The notes: generated by a model not told the origin, from the sequence alone. A DNA stretch of 64,000 nt from Rhizoctonia solani (GCF_016906535.1 NC_057375.1:1488001-1552000), one strand, 5' to 3'; counted from the first letter of the stretch, positions 1 to 12,341 are shown. Program-made: numbers and translations.

Positions 1-364
1 ACTGGGATCACTTGAGGGATCTGCTATCACTATAGGGTACTTAGTACCATTACTGTGGTTCTGTTTTTCCATAAGATACGCACTTGGCAGCGTATATTTA
101 AATAGGGGGTTGAATGAAGTAGGTGGAACACCGAGCTCTTTTAGTTTCGATTCGACATCTGCGAGTGAAACGAATTCAACTTTGTATGGCAAACGTTTGT
201 AATTTAGGGTCAATCTGTGGTGGTGGTGCGTTTAGGGTATGTGCGTGTCTGTGGCAGCTTTCTGATGCGCATACTTACCGGGTCTTGTATGTGTTTGGGG
301 ACCAAGGTCCGTCTTTCGAATAAATATCGTACAAAATGATTGGGTTCTCTTTCGTAGCGGCCAT
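1..364 (-). CDS. Glutathione S-transferase-like protein, N-terminal part (cut by window edge)
   Basis: Cytosolic GST-type protein, expected to conjugate or reduce small electrophiles with glutathione. Visible exons: 364-279, 214-84, 29-1 (continues left of the window). The translation starts MAATKENPIILYDIYSKDGP, continues through TRLTLNYKRLPYKVEF and reaches YTLPMIADPSSDP, the thioredoxin-fold N-terminal half with the cis-Pro TLP motif. Exon 1 is 86 nt, exactly as in the neighbouring GST at 771-1683, and the intron phases match, so the two are tandem duplicates. The last intron acceptor was chosen because it restores the canonical TLPMIADPS. The C-terminal helical domain lies outside the window. 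The family is certain; the substrate is unknown. Confidence 0.8.
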
Positions 365-707
365 TACGTTGGAGTGGGTGTCGGAAGCAGAAACTCGAGT
401 GATCGCCCTCTTTAAACCTCGGTTCAACCTTACTGAAGAACATCATTGCGGGATATCAATCAGACTTACACTGGTTCAATGATACTGGGAGAATGTGGGT
501 GTTGTGTCAAAGGTGAGTAATGCTGATGGAGGATCGGGGCAGTCGGCGTTATGTAATCTATTGATCGTCTTGTCATGGATCAAAAGTGCCCTATGCAGTG
601 TTGTACACATATGGTACAGCACAGTGTATGAGAGAAGGAAGGGTTGTATGGCCAATGTGCTGATTTTATACTCCTTCATGTGTCCATCCCAAAAAGTACG
701 CGCGCAT

Positions 708-733
708 ATATAGCAGTCGTATATAGCAGTCGT
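708..733. repeat. 13 bp direct repeat, two copies
   Basis: The 13-mer atatagcagtcgt occurs twice back to back in the spacer between the two GST genes. The rest of 365-770 shows no coding signal that I can support; it holds the 5' flank of the partial GST and the 3' flank of the next one. Confidence 0.7.
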
Positions 734-770
734 GTAGCTTCCAACTCCGTATACATATTGTCACGCATCA

Positions 771-1683
771 CTAGGACAAAACCTCAGACGAATTTGCTTC
801 TACCCTTTCTATCTCTGCCCAAAACGATCCCCATAGGCCATCCTGCCAGCTCGACATGTCCTTCCAAAGCGTCATCTCGCCGCCTTCGTAAACTCTTATG
901 GCTTGAAGCATACATCCGAGGGCGAAATCGACAAATGTCATCTGTTCCCCCATCACAAAAGGACCTTCATCTCTGAGATTAAGACTGTTCCCCAAGGCCT
1001 CCCACTTGGCCTTGGCCTTCATCCAGTTCTCTTTGGATGATTCCATCACTTCTGACAGATCTTTGCCGAACATTGCCTTCCTGGTACGAGTATAGTACTC
1101 GTGTCCCTTTTCGTCCAGGAAACCGGGTCGTATGGCCGCAAAAGGTAGAATGACGGGAGCAAAGGTTATCCCTACACTCATGATATAATCTGAAGCGAGC
1201 TTCTGCATATTGCGCATCCCGTGAGGGATGACAGTTGGGTAGTCCGGCCCAGGGTACTTGCTGTCCAAGTAAACGGCAATCTCAAACGAGTCCATGATGT
1301 ACGTAGGTTGCCCACCGGGATTAGGTGAGGGGTCCGCTATTACTATCAGGATATCTTCAATGTCTTCGATTATTGTTAGTTTAATATCAAACAAATACCT
1401 GGTAGTGTATATTGATATATCGGATGCCCATGTGGCGAGGGAGAAACACCCAATTCCTTTAGTTTAGTCTCGATATCTGCAATCGAGATATATTCGACTC
1501 GATATGGCAGCCGTTTATAATTGAGCGTCAACCTATTTGATTGTATTTAGTTGGACTCGTAGTGAATATACAGACCTGTGTTGTGAATCGATCTCACCGC
1601 GTTTTGTATGTATTTGGAGACCATGGTCCATCTCGTGAGTAAATGTCGTAGAAAATGATTGGATTTGTTTTAGTTGCTGTCAT
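771..1683 (-). CDS. Glutathione S-transferase-like protein
   Basis: Complete three-exon gene (1683-1598, 1532-1399, 1342-771), 263 residues, the usual size for fungal GSTs. The N-terminal thioredoxin fold carries IIFYDIYSRDGPWSPNTYKT at the start, the cis-Pro motif YTLPVIADPS near residue 73, and DSFEIAVYLDSKYPGPD, the glutathione gamma-glutamyl binding Ser/Glu region. The C-terminal all-helical domain follows, with FVDFALGCMLQAIRVYEG. The start ATG is the one matching the paralogue at 1-364, with the same 86 nt first exon. It has no signal peptide, so it is probably cytosolic. It resembles the fungal GSTs annotated near bacterial beta-etherases, but I would not name a substrate. Confidence 0.9.
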
Positions 1684-2011
1684 TGATCGAAGGGTGATAC
1701 ACAAATTTATTGGATCTAAGACGTACGTGCGCGCGTGCAAGCACTCAAGTCGGATCAGAACCCTTGTAACTTGGGTTGGTCCTGTATAGTACTTGCTCGA
1801 CGAGCGCCAGAGACCTTTGGACCACCCCCCACTGAACAAGGATGCATACATCCGTATGGGAGCTTTACTCTCAAGACAATCTCGCTTGGCTTGTGGGTGG
1901 TGAGGGCTGAAGATCCATGGGTTATTAATAAAATGATTAGATTAGAAGTCACCCATAAAGTCTACAAAAAAACCAAGGCATCCTCCTAGTCTATGACTCG
2001 TTCGTCATTGC
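1684..2011. other. Intergenic, nothing recognised
   Basis: This AT-rich spacer lies between the GST start and the thioesterase stop. It holds the GST promoter and the thioesterase 3' end. I see no gene or repeat. Confidence 0.5.
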
Positions 2012-3277
2012 TCATACAGCAGCTTCTTGCGGGACTTTAATAGGCTTCTTGGCGCCATCTGGTCCAATCTCCTGGGAAGCTGTGTTACGTGAACCCAGAA
2101 GCTTCTCGACTTCGCCATGTACGCTTAGCAAATGAGCGTATTTTGGTTGCACAAATAATGCACTATTAATCATAATAATTCAGAAATTCATAGTTTATTA
2201 GAAACTACAACTACTCACGTTGCTTCTGTTAGGACCTCTTTGGTTTCCAAGCTAGTCACGGTACCCGAGACTGTCGCCTTTCGTCCGTTAACTTTATCCA
2301 AGTGTGTATGGATAACAATGAACTGGTCGGCGCGAGCAGGTGCACGATAGTTGACTGAAAGATTTGCAGTTACTCCAACTTTGGCAGGCAGGTTCAAGAG
2401 GGCCTGTGAGTATGTGGTATAAGAAATAAAGCATCTGTTCAGCGCTCGAAATACCCACATTTCGTGCTAATGTTTCATCAAGTAACGTAGCCAGGAGTCC
2501 CCCGTGAATTATTCCATCGTGTCCGCACAAGGAGCGTCCAACGTGAATAATTGCAATAGCTTCGCTCTCATCATCCTTAGCGAAAACTAAAGGAGGTATG
2601 GCCAGTTTACCTAGGGTAAACAATGAATCAACTGGGCAAAATCAATTGGAGCGAATGATACCAACCTGGTCCGCGAAGGGTTCCTGAAGTCAGAGAATGT
2701 CTCCTTCGTTCCTCAGGGTAGTTCTGGTAGGGCCGACTCTCATACCAGCCTTTGTGGGAAGTTAATATTTGTCCAACAAAAATCAATCCCGCTCACCTTG
2801 CCGTTGCCTCAATTCTCCGACCAAAGGCAGGCTCTGAAGTTTCTCCTCAAGCGCAGTGAGATAGATCTCAGCCTCTTGCGATCCAAGGGCAGGTGCCGGA
2901 GGTGCCGGGGGAGGATTAATAAGCTGGAGAGTTGTTGGAGGATAAAGTGATCCTGCAACATAAGATGCTGATCCTACACTAACGGCAAGCAATGCAACTA
3001 CATGACATGTCAGCAGTTGTAATTGGGACTGGGAATCTCTGTCAAATGATAACTCACCAGCAGCGCCGCGCGATTTTTTGGGGATTCGACTACCATGACT
3101 TTGAGATTGTGAATGTGCATGTGGGTGAGAATGAAGGTGGGAATGATTGTGAGAGTGTGTCGAGTAGTTATTTATTGGTGTGTTTCGTGAATGGCGTAAG
3201 GTAGCCCGGTTGCTGAACCGTCCAGTAGCTCCAAAAATTCCAGTAGCAATAGTGGTCAGTCTAGTTGGAAGCGTCAT
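2012..3277 (-). CDS. Hotdog-fold acyl-CoA thioesterase (PaaI/THEM4-like), mitochondrial type
   Basis: Six exons: 3277-3058, 2997-2797, 2749-2666, 2610-2459, 2403-2219, 2162-2012; 330 residues. The N-terminus is Arg/Thr-rich and weakly amphipathic, as in mitochondrial presequences. A His/Ser-rich stretch (HSHNHSHLHSHPHAHS) follows, then a hydrophobic segment (VALLAVSVGSASYVAGSLYP) that could be a membrane anchor. The hotdog domain fills the second half: GHDGIIHGGLLATLLDE is the thioesterase core with the catalytic Asp/His-Gly region, then NYRAPARADQFIVIHT and the terminal beta-strand TALFVQPKYAHL. Hydrolysis of acyl-CoA thioesters is inferred from the family. Intron 1 (2998-3057) is 60 nt with no in-frame stop, so a retained-intron isoform 20 residues longer is possible. 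Confidence 0.88.
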
Positions 3278-3534
3278 GTCGAATTAAATCTCTGGATCGT
3301 ATATGAGTACAATGGATGTATAAAATGATTTATAATGTAGAGCTCAAGCGTGGTGGAGAGCAGGATGGGAGTCGGCGGCTCGGTTTCAAATAATTACCAG
3401 ATTACACGTGCCCCTGCTGTAAATTAGTAAGCAGAGTAGCAACTTAACCTATCTTCGGCCTAGTCTTGGCATATGCTAATGTATGTATATATCTGAATAC
3501 GATTGTCTACATGTCAACGGTCATGGCCACAAGT

Positions 3535-3850
3535 GCATCATGGTTCTCGACGCGGTACGAGTGGGAGAGCCTGGGGGCGCTAAAGGCGGCCCGGAGGTGT
3601 CGGCCGGGCCACCAAGACTGCGACTGTCCGGATCGAAGGATTGGGGTGGCAGACAACCATGAGTGGCGACTTGTGTCTTCGACAGGGATGGCGGACAGGT
3701 CCTGAAATGCGAAGTCACACACGAACGTCGTGCTCGGTGCATTATTCGCGGAGTCGCGTAGGTGGCTCACGTAACTAGGGACCTCCGCTCTTCGGTCAAG
3801 TATCGGATGTAGTCCTCCGCACGCTGGGGCTCGCCTGTCGCCGTGATTAT
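3535..3850. other. GC-rich island in an AT-rich spacer, possible gene or transposon fragment
   Basis: The spacer 3278-4080 is AT-rich except for this stretch, which is strongly GC-rich and open on both strands (up to 120 codons on minus ending near 3507). I do not recognise either translation. No terminal repeats are visible. It may be a fragment of a mobile element or a decayed gene. The rest of 3278-4080 shows nothing. Confidence 0.3.
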
Positions 3851-4080
3851 GATGGTTGGCAGGTATCAATCTGAGGATATAAAATTTATATAAATATACA
3901 TATGAAAGGGAAACAAATTCTACTATAAAAACCCCGATGATACATACAAATTATGAAAACGATGATGCAAACGTGCCTAACCTCTGGTCTGAACTTTCCT
4001 TATGGCTCATTTCATTATTCACTGTACAGGTAACAAAGAAAGATACTTCACGATTGCATATAATTCTATCCAGTTGATAT

Positions 4081-7000
4081 CTACCGTAATGTATAAATTC
4101 TATCACGACTCCTCCTACTGACCAAAGATAAGACATCAGCGATTAAACGGTTTGAGCCTATACTCACAGCCTCGAAAGCTTGGGATTGTAAATTATACAT
4201 CTTAGCATACTCTCCTCCCTGAGCGAGTAATGACTTGTGTGTGCCCCTTTCGAGTACTTTACCTTCACTTATATATAAGACTGTGATTGAGAAAATCAGA
4301 AAAGTAAAACAAAGGTGTGGCGATGTGGATATATACTTAGATCCGCATGTTTCGTTAAATGTCCAAAACGACTGATAGAGTGGAAGTGAACTGAGCATTT
4401 AGTCGAGATGAACCACCGGCCAAACTTACTGAGTAACAAATATAATGGTTTTTTCCCCTCGAAGATTTCGTAGTTGTTCAAAAGTTCCTACAAAACCCAA
4501 AGTAGATTACAGTCTTAATACCTGGTAAAGGGCATAAAACATACCTGCTTCGGCTTTGGGATCGAGGCTCGCACTGGGTTCATCGTAGCATAAAAGTTTG
4601 GTTTGTTGAGAGTTTCTCATGAAGCTTCTCGTGATCTGGTAATAAGAGAGGTGATTGTTTACCATTGGCGTAGTATAGCAACTCTGGCTTGACTTACTGC
4701 CAGACGTTGCCATTGTCCTCCACTCAATTGGACAGACTTCTCAGTTTCCTCCATAGATTTGAACATTTCTTTCTCGTCCTTTCCGCATGCCGTCGAAGCA
4801 TATCCAGAATGAACTGAGCCCAGATTAGTCTCAAAACGGAGTGGAAACTTCTGAATAAAATCGTATGCGCCTCCAAGCTTCGCCGCGTTCTCAATCTCAG
4901 TATCTGGATCTTCGGAGTCCGGGCGCCCCATAAGAATGTTCTCTTTTATCTGTTTTTGTGAGCTCAGTCCATAGGTATTACTGGTGAGGGAAAGCGTGGC
5001 TCACAGTTAATGGGAAATAGCAATAGTTTTGATACATAATGTTTTCTGCTGCTCGAAGAGTTGAAACTTTGTAATCACGTATTGGACGGCCATCTATATA
5101 AATCTCGCCCGAGTCACAATCATACAATCGGTTTAGTAAATTGATTGTAGTGCTCTTCCCGCATCCTGTTATACATAACGTGATAGATGTATGTTTTTGT
5201 TAGTTTTGGTATATGTATAGTTCAGGACGCGTACCGTTTTCCCCCACAATTACACAGAGTTGACCTGGCTCAATCTTGAACGACAGATCATTAAGGATCT
5301 TTTCAGATGTAAACGGGTATCCAAAGCTGACATTTCTGAAAGAATTATGGTTAGAATACACTAGGGGGATTCAATATGTTTATTAATAAATGACCCACTT
5401 GAACTCGATAGCCATGCCTGTATTGTGTGCATGTTCCTCATCTGGATAATTAATATCCCCATCCTCAATCCCAGGCTTCATTTCGAGAACCTCGTACAGC
5501 GCTGTTATATTACCGAATAATTTGAACAATTCTTCGCCTCGACGAATCAAACTCCATATCACACCGCATGCCGCACTGCTGGTCTGTTGTGTCCGAATCA
5601 TAGCGGCTAAGCTCGACCTCGCGGACCCGTAGACAGCGTTCCAAGCGCACAGTACCTTCAGTTAAATGATTAGGTAGTGAATGAGTCTGAAGATGTATAA
5701 GTTGGCTGGGAGAATAGGCTCACCAAAGGAAGGGCATCCAGTAGTCGGTCAAAGTCCCCTAAACCAAACCAACCTCCATCCGATGACCAAGAGTACAGAG
5801 GGTTTTCTGTCTTTAGATCCCCGAGACCCGAAACAGCCTGTGTGTATTCTCGGATATAAAGTTAGACGAGAAAATAGATGAGAATGTAGACGCAAGGGCA
5901 TACTGGAGTTGATGTAGTCCACCAAACCGAAGCTAAGGATCTCCTGCTTGTAATGTTTCCATGTTCCAATTTGTGAAAATGCCTCTTTTTTAAACCAGTT
6001 TGAGTTGGTAATCTTTGCGTAAAATACTAGAAAAGGTATTCGGCAAGCTGTCAGGTTATAGATTTAAAACTGGAACGCACCCTTCCCTCCCCTGTATTCG
6101 TTGAATTCAGTCAAGAGGGGGAAACAGAGTGCCCAGACTCCGAAAACATTCACACCATCGGCCGATATAAGCTCCCCCTTTAAAACGGCAACTGTTGCGA
6201 TTACTTCACTGATGGTAGATGCCAATTCCATAATAGTTGAGAGGGACGACCAGGCTTCCCAGGGATATTCGGCAGCACGGTCAATTTTAGACTCAAATGC
6301 TGGGTCTTCAGAAGTCCTGAGTTCCAAGCGGCTTTGAACTGAAACAATCATATTAAATTGGAATTATTTTAAGTAGGAAACGAATCATTTTAATCTGTAT
6401 ATACCTGCAAATATTCGGTTCTCGAAATGCGACTCGACCATCTTCTGAACATTTGATCCACTACGTACTCTGATTTTAAGTAACCGTCAGTTTTTTGATT
6501 CCACACTACAGTTAATAATCAATGAACTGCTCACTTGAGCTTCGTTACAAAGAGATCGATTACCCAGAGTGTAGCGTATATGATAAGCCTGTATCTAAAC
6601 TCTTCAGTTGCTGCGGCACGCTCGACGCGACCAGTGAGCGCTCGTTCAGTCTAGATGCGAATATGCAACCAACGGCGTCAGGCCATAACTCTGCGCTATG
6701 AGTAATATGAGTCTAAATCACCAGTTCCAATAGATTCGAGTCACTCTTGAGCTTCAGGGATGGGAGGACACTGGAAACTGTCCATAGGGAGAGATGCATG
6801 GTCAAAGCAAGCGGACCGAGTGCAAATACTTCGCTGATAAATCGCCACAAGTCGCGAAGAGCCCCTTGAGCCCTAGGCTTGTCCCATCCATGAGCTAGCC
6901 TTATAAATGGGAAAGGATTCGCCCATTTCTTGGGGATTAAAGGATAATACAATGTCCAAATTCCCCGTTTTTCTTCACGGAATAGTGGTTTTGAAGTTGT

Positions 7001-7168
7001 GGCTCCTTGGCTTGTATCATTCGTCTCCCCCCCAGACTTAGGTCTAACATTCGATTCTTGATTTGAAATAGTAGATTGAATACCATCGTTGGAGTCTTGG
7101 TGCTTTTCGCTGAGTATGGGTGTAGGAACACCAGTGGGATCTTCAGGTAGTGACGCCGAGTTAACCAT
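4081..7168 (-). CDS. ABC transporter, single TMD-NBD half-transporter type
   Basis: Fourteen exons: 7168-6722, 6650-6535, 6469-6405, 6338-6081, 6026-5904, 5848-5724, 5655-5399, 5335-5235, 5165-5005, 4949-4698, 4635-4545, 4487-4430, 4371-4337, 4280-4081; all phases join to 762 residues. Residues 1-100 are a polar cytosolic leader. About 100-460 form a diverged ABC type-1 membrane domain with four to five hydrophobic stretches. The ATPase domain has Walker A GENGCGKST (495-503), a Q-loop in NIMYQNYCYFPLT, signature QLSGGQWQR (625-633), Walker B LLCYDEPSASLDP (Glu654) and H-loop THRFGHL, so it should bind and hydrolyse ATP. One TMD plus one NBD means it must dimerise. The last 20-odd residues could instead be replaced through an alternative donor at GAG GCT|gtgagt. 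The substrate is unknown. Confidence 0.87.
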
Positions 7169-9231
7169 GTATGTGAGGATCGTTTGGGCTCACTGCTGAT
7201 GTATAAATACATATGCCTCGTGATCAGACACGTGCCCTTGACCATTAACATTGTATCAGGCCGTATATATGTTTATCCTATGATTGACTCGCCTCGCCGA
7301 GCGTCTATAGATCATCTGTATGATTATGACTAGTGAGGAAGTAGCCGACCCTACCCTGTGTACTGCCACCTCCCCCGATGACTAGTATAATTTCTAAAAA
7401 TAGACATGTCCTACCATAAATGTAGTTCCCTATAACCCCGGAATTACAATTGCTCTGCGGGGTGAGCGCCCATAGAATTAAGTTGATGGATGGATCTCGT
7501 TTTGCCTACTAACGTCATTGCTTATGTGCGGTCACCTTGCTCGACACATTATTGAAGCCGAAACATCTGGGTCCGGCCCTATTGGCTGTGAAGTCACTCG
7601 AATCGACACTATTGAGTCTTCTCACACAGATACATGACTTTTCATATATGGGCCTCCAACTGGTATATAACTCTCATACTAACGAGTGCACCTTTACTTT
7701 AAGTCACTTAGGATAACTGAGCCTATGAAGGTCGGCACCCAAAACTGAAACAATAGATGAAGTATTTGAACACATATACATCATATAGACAGCACATCCT
7801 CGTCTATAGAGGGTGTCGTATCCCAAACTAGAATTCTGCATGTCCATTTGCTCTTAATGGCGTTGGTCAACCCCAGAAATTGTCTGTATCTAGCTTCAAG
7901 CTTGCTACTAGGCGGCTACTTGAGCAGCTCATCCTTGAAGTCACAAAGTAGTTGAATATTTTCCCTTCCAAAGCTGCGGGAGAGTGCAGCATACACGTTA
8001 AAGGGGGTGAGTTTCCCACGTGGGGGACAAGCGATATTAACAATCCCCTTCTTGGTTATTTGTCAGTGAGCTTGATGCCCGTGAATGAATACACTGCAGT
8101 AATATGAAGCTGCCTTCAAGTGACGCGCGAAGGCTTACAGTCCTTGTAATAGATGTCGTGGTTATGGCTCATGGGAGCTATTGGAATGATCCCCAAATCT
8201 AGACCTGGTATTTCTGATACTACCGTTTGGTATAGTTGGACAAGTACGCACTCGCGCAAGTACCTGGTCGTAAATTTTCCTAGACTTTCCAAGTTATCTT
8301 AGAAAGCATACCCGTAACTCAGTGTAAGTAACTTGGGAGCGTCGCAATGGAGTTTTAAATCTAATATTTTGACGGTTCCTAGACCCGACTATCACCACCC
8401 TAAAAAAAAGTTATCTTATTGAAGTTGAAGTTGAAAATGGAGCCATTCGATACGTATAAATTGAATGTGTATAATTCTGTATATTTCAATCAAAATCCTG
8501 GAAATGAGTCAGTCTCAAAGACATTACGAGCAAGGTGCAGTGCATGGCGACGTGCATTTTCTAGTGAGAATAAGAGCAATTAATAGCCTAATAATAGTCA
8601 GTATTCACAAACTAGAACTGCGGCATATATGTTAGGCACCTTTATCAAAATAGGTCTTAAATTGATTTGATATACCTCGATAAGTCCAAAATGGATTTAA
8701 TACATACGGTTGAGGTCAGACCCAGGGCTTCGCCTTGGTCTCAGGTTTCGAAGCCACCAAACTATGAAATACTTAGTAAGTTTGTGCAACAACATCAGTG
8801 TATATCAGAGCACAGCAGCTCCAGCAATACCTGCGCTCGAAACTACCAGCTGGTCGGTTCTGTTGCACGTTCAAGCAACCTTTATAAATAAACCGATATT
8901 ATAATAATGCTTATATACTCCAGATTAAAGTCACAGCCGTATTTCGCTATATCATAAATGGCGGTCAACGCATAGCGAAGTTCTCCCGTGCTTCTCGCTT
9001 TATACTACCAACTCGCCAAGAATGCCAAATATCCTTTTTGCTTGCCAGCAAACCAATAATTGCCACGAGTACACGTTCGCTGGTAGAGTGAAGGAGAATC
9101 GGAGACAGGCGTAAGGAGCCAGAAAATAATTTTCTTATGAGCAAAAGCTATTAGAGATCAATCGCCTAGATTTACTTCACGTGTCCTTATAAATACAAAT
9201 TACATCCAATCCTATGCGAATGAAATCAAAC
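7169..9231. other. 2 kb spacer without recognisable genes
   Basis: AT-rich, with stops in all frames every few dozen codons. The only open frames (8667-8904, plus) are short, overlapping and unlike any family I know. It includes the ABC-gene promoter side and the malate synthase 3' end. No long direct or inverted repeat was noticed. Confidence 0.5.
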
Positions 9232-11440
9232 TCAGAGAGCCGCGCGAACCCATTTTCCTCCATCCTGAGCCTCGAGGTAGGGCATCAGATCGCTGGTCAA
9301 GAAATCACTGGCCCACTCGCGCTTGACTTGGCCGCTCAAGTAGGAAGCAGCAATTTCGACGTGCTGCTTGTTGATTCCAGAGACAATTTTAGTGACAGAA
9401 GGAGCGACCTCGGAGATCACCTTGTCGATGTAAGAGCCAGTAATGACATCGGTAGTGTCCTGCGGGATAGCATATAGTTAGGATTCATTCCAAGCAAGGA
9501 ATACGGTTTGAAACTTACGAGCTTGGCGCCTCCCTTGACCCACTGCCACAATTGCAAACGAGCGATTTCTGCAGTCGCAGCATCCTCCATCAGGTAGTTG
9601 ATGGGTACACATCCGTTCCCAGATACCCATGCAGCGCAGTAAGCGAGTGCAGCCTCGACGTTTGCCTTGACACCTGCTGCAGTAATCTTCCCACCTGCAA
9701 CCTGGTGATTGAGCAGATCCGAAGGAAGAACCGGAGCTTCGGGGGCGATGGTCGAAGGAGCTGCGTGGACATGGTATTGGTTAGGGCCGGGCATGTGTTC
9801 GTCAAAGATGTCCGTAGCAATCTTGCAGATGAGCGGGTGAGCGATCCAGGTGCCTAGAATTGGGCAAGTTTAACAATGCAAAAACGCATATAATCTGAGG
9901 TATCCTACCATCATGGCCAGCCTTCACCTCACGAAGCTTATCAGCACGAACCTTGGCCATGGCGACTTCGTTTGCTTTCTCATCACCCTTGATGGGGATC
10001 TGTGCAGACATGCCACCCATAGCAGCAACCTTGCGCCTAGAAGACTGTAAGTTGAGCCTCAATTAAGATTGAAGAAGAGAACATACCTGTGGCAAGTGCG
10101 AATCAAAAGACGAACATATGCATCCATGAATGGAGTCTCCATAGTCACGCTGCTGCGGTCGGGAAGAATGGTACTCTCTGCCTGAGCGCGCCTCTTCTTG
10201 ATGAACGAAAAGATGTAATCCCAACGACCACAGTTGAGACCAGAAGAGTGCTGGCGGAGTTCAAAGAGGATTTCATCCATCTGGAAGGCAGCCGGAAGAG
10301 TTTCTATGAGGACCGTAGCACGAACGGTGCCGCGAGGCATGCGAATGTAATCTTGAGAGAAGTTGATGATGTCATTCCAGAGCCTAAAATGCGATGAGTT
10401 CTTGTATGAAAATAGAAGGAAGATCGACACATACCTAGCTTCCTTATAATGTTCCATCTTAGGAAGATAGAAGTACGGGCCGTGGCCACGCTTAACAAGC
10501 TCATGCCCGTTATGGAAAATGAAGAGGCCGAAGTCAAAGATACCACCTGATACCGGGCGTCCGTCAACTAGGATGCGAGGTTCATCGAGATGCCAGCCAC
10601 GAGGACTACGAATAAGTTAGCATATTAAAGCCCAGCGACACACTTATATTTAGCGTACCGAACAATCAGTACAGCAGTTTGGCCTGCGGGCTTGAGTTTG
10701 TATTCCTTGCCACCGATATTTGAATCAATCTGACGACGAATAGCATCTCGAAGGTTGACTTGGCCGTTGAGCATGTTTTGGAATGTAGGGGAAGACGAAT
10801 CTGAATAAGTTTGGTTAATAGGACAGCCGAGGGATAAGATAAGCGACTCCAGCTCTCACCCTCAAAGTCAGCCATGAAAGTCTTCGCGCCAGAGTTGAGC
10901 GCGTTGATGACCATTTTGCGATCGGTAGGGCCGGTAATTTCGACCCGACGATCCTCCAAACCTGGGGCGGGAGGTGCGCAAATCCATGTTGGGTCCTCCC
11001 GGATTGCAGCAGTTTCTGAAACGGAAAGTAAGTACGTGGGTTTAGGAATCAAGTTGGTATGACTTACCAGGCGGGAAGGTCCAAATTTTGTCAGCTTGAC
11101 CAGCGTCAAGCAGTCGTTGAGTGGCTTGGCGAGCGGCAAGAAGCTACAAGAGTATGGTTTAATGCAAGTGGAGTGGGTTTAGAACGACATTGTTACCTCT
11201 TGGCGGGTGCTCTCAAAAGTACGGTGAAGGGCAGAAATGAACTTCAAAGCGGGCTCAGTGAGGATTTCGTATTGGGCTCCTGTATCGCATTGTTAGAGCA
11301 GAACATGCGTGTGAGACTCAAAGATGCACACCTTGAACCTTGCCTATTACAATCTTGGGTCAATAGTTGTCCCAAAAAAAGAAAAAAAATGGGTAGGACA
11401 TACCAAGGATTTGAACTCCAGCAACAGAGGTAGACGACAT
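9232..11440 (-). CDS. Malate synthase (glyoxylate cycle)
   Basis: Catalyses glyoxylate + acetyl-CoA to malate. Ten exons: 11440-11404, 11279-11197, 11143-11068, 11015-10860, 10800-10659, 10605-10435, 10383-10087, 10036-9909, 9853-9519, 9459-9232; 550 residues, normal for malate synthase A. Diagnostic blocks are [19 protein letters not shown] (94-112) running into ADFED, then RPRGWHLDE, the family signature [16 protein letters not shown], and [15 protein letters not shown], so the barrel and active-site elements are all present. The start is the only ATG in the short first exon. The C-terminus reads KWVRAAL, not the SKL-type peroxisomal signal that this enzyme usually carries in fungi. Expression is expected on acetate or fatty acids by analogy; no regulatory site was identified. 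Confidence 0.96.
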
Positions 11441-12341
11441 GATTGGAGAGGATGTATGTATCCGAATGGGAGATGTTTCGAGACTACTCACACAAGGAGG
11501 CGGGATGAAGGTATTTGTAGCCGCGAGCGAATTCACATGAGAAGCAGTTATTTCCGTCTACGCCCGGTATCTTGCACGTGCCCTATTCCTGGCATGCCTA
11601 TAAGGGGCACCTCGGCATTTTGTAAGCGACCATAAGGAGTAATCCGCTTTGCGCCCGCCAGCCCTCCACACACTCTATTACGCGCATGTGTTGCTCCGCT
11701 TGACCGATGGTAACCTTAGCTTTATGTTTTACCCACGGATGACGTGTGAGTGCATCCCTGTGACTTTTTCTCTCGTTTCGAACCCAAGTGTCTTGGACAG
11801 GTTCCACTTGACTTCACACACAGCAAAACTCGCACGCCCAGCTTTCATCCTGTCGACTGTCCTGAAAGCACAAGAGAGCGCTACATGTTTGACCCTGGTC
11901 TGAGAATGTGCTCTCTTTGATTCCATATAGTCCATCGATCTGCCTGTAATCCCCATTCATCTTCGTTTGGGTTCCAACGATAGGTGTCTTTGGGAGTTTC
12001 TGGGACTTGGCCGTTGAATTACTTGCCAGGGACCATTTCGATTTATCTGCTTTCCACTGACCAATTACGTCGCGCTCAAAGTGCGTGAGGAGACGGCACT
12101 GCCGCACCAGAACATTTGAACCGGCTGGCACGGTTTGTATTTGCGAAACTTGCGATCTTTACTGGTACCTTGAGGAATTTTTATATCTTTGGTCTGGATT
12201 TGTGCAGCGGCTACCATTCATCAGAGACTCTGTTTATTTTGGTTACATTCGGCCGAGCATCTTTATTAATAACCGCAATTCATACTTCATTTATGGACCC
12301 AGAAAGCATACGGAGGTTATCATACAATTCTCCCCTTTGAT
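11441..12341. other. Spacer between malate synthase and NmrA-like gene
   Basis: Contains the malate synthase upstream region. Several frames of 70-105 codons are open on both strands (11598-12384) but overlap each other, lack splice-joined partners and match nothing I recognise. Confidence 0.4.
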
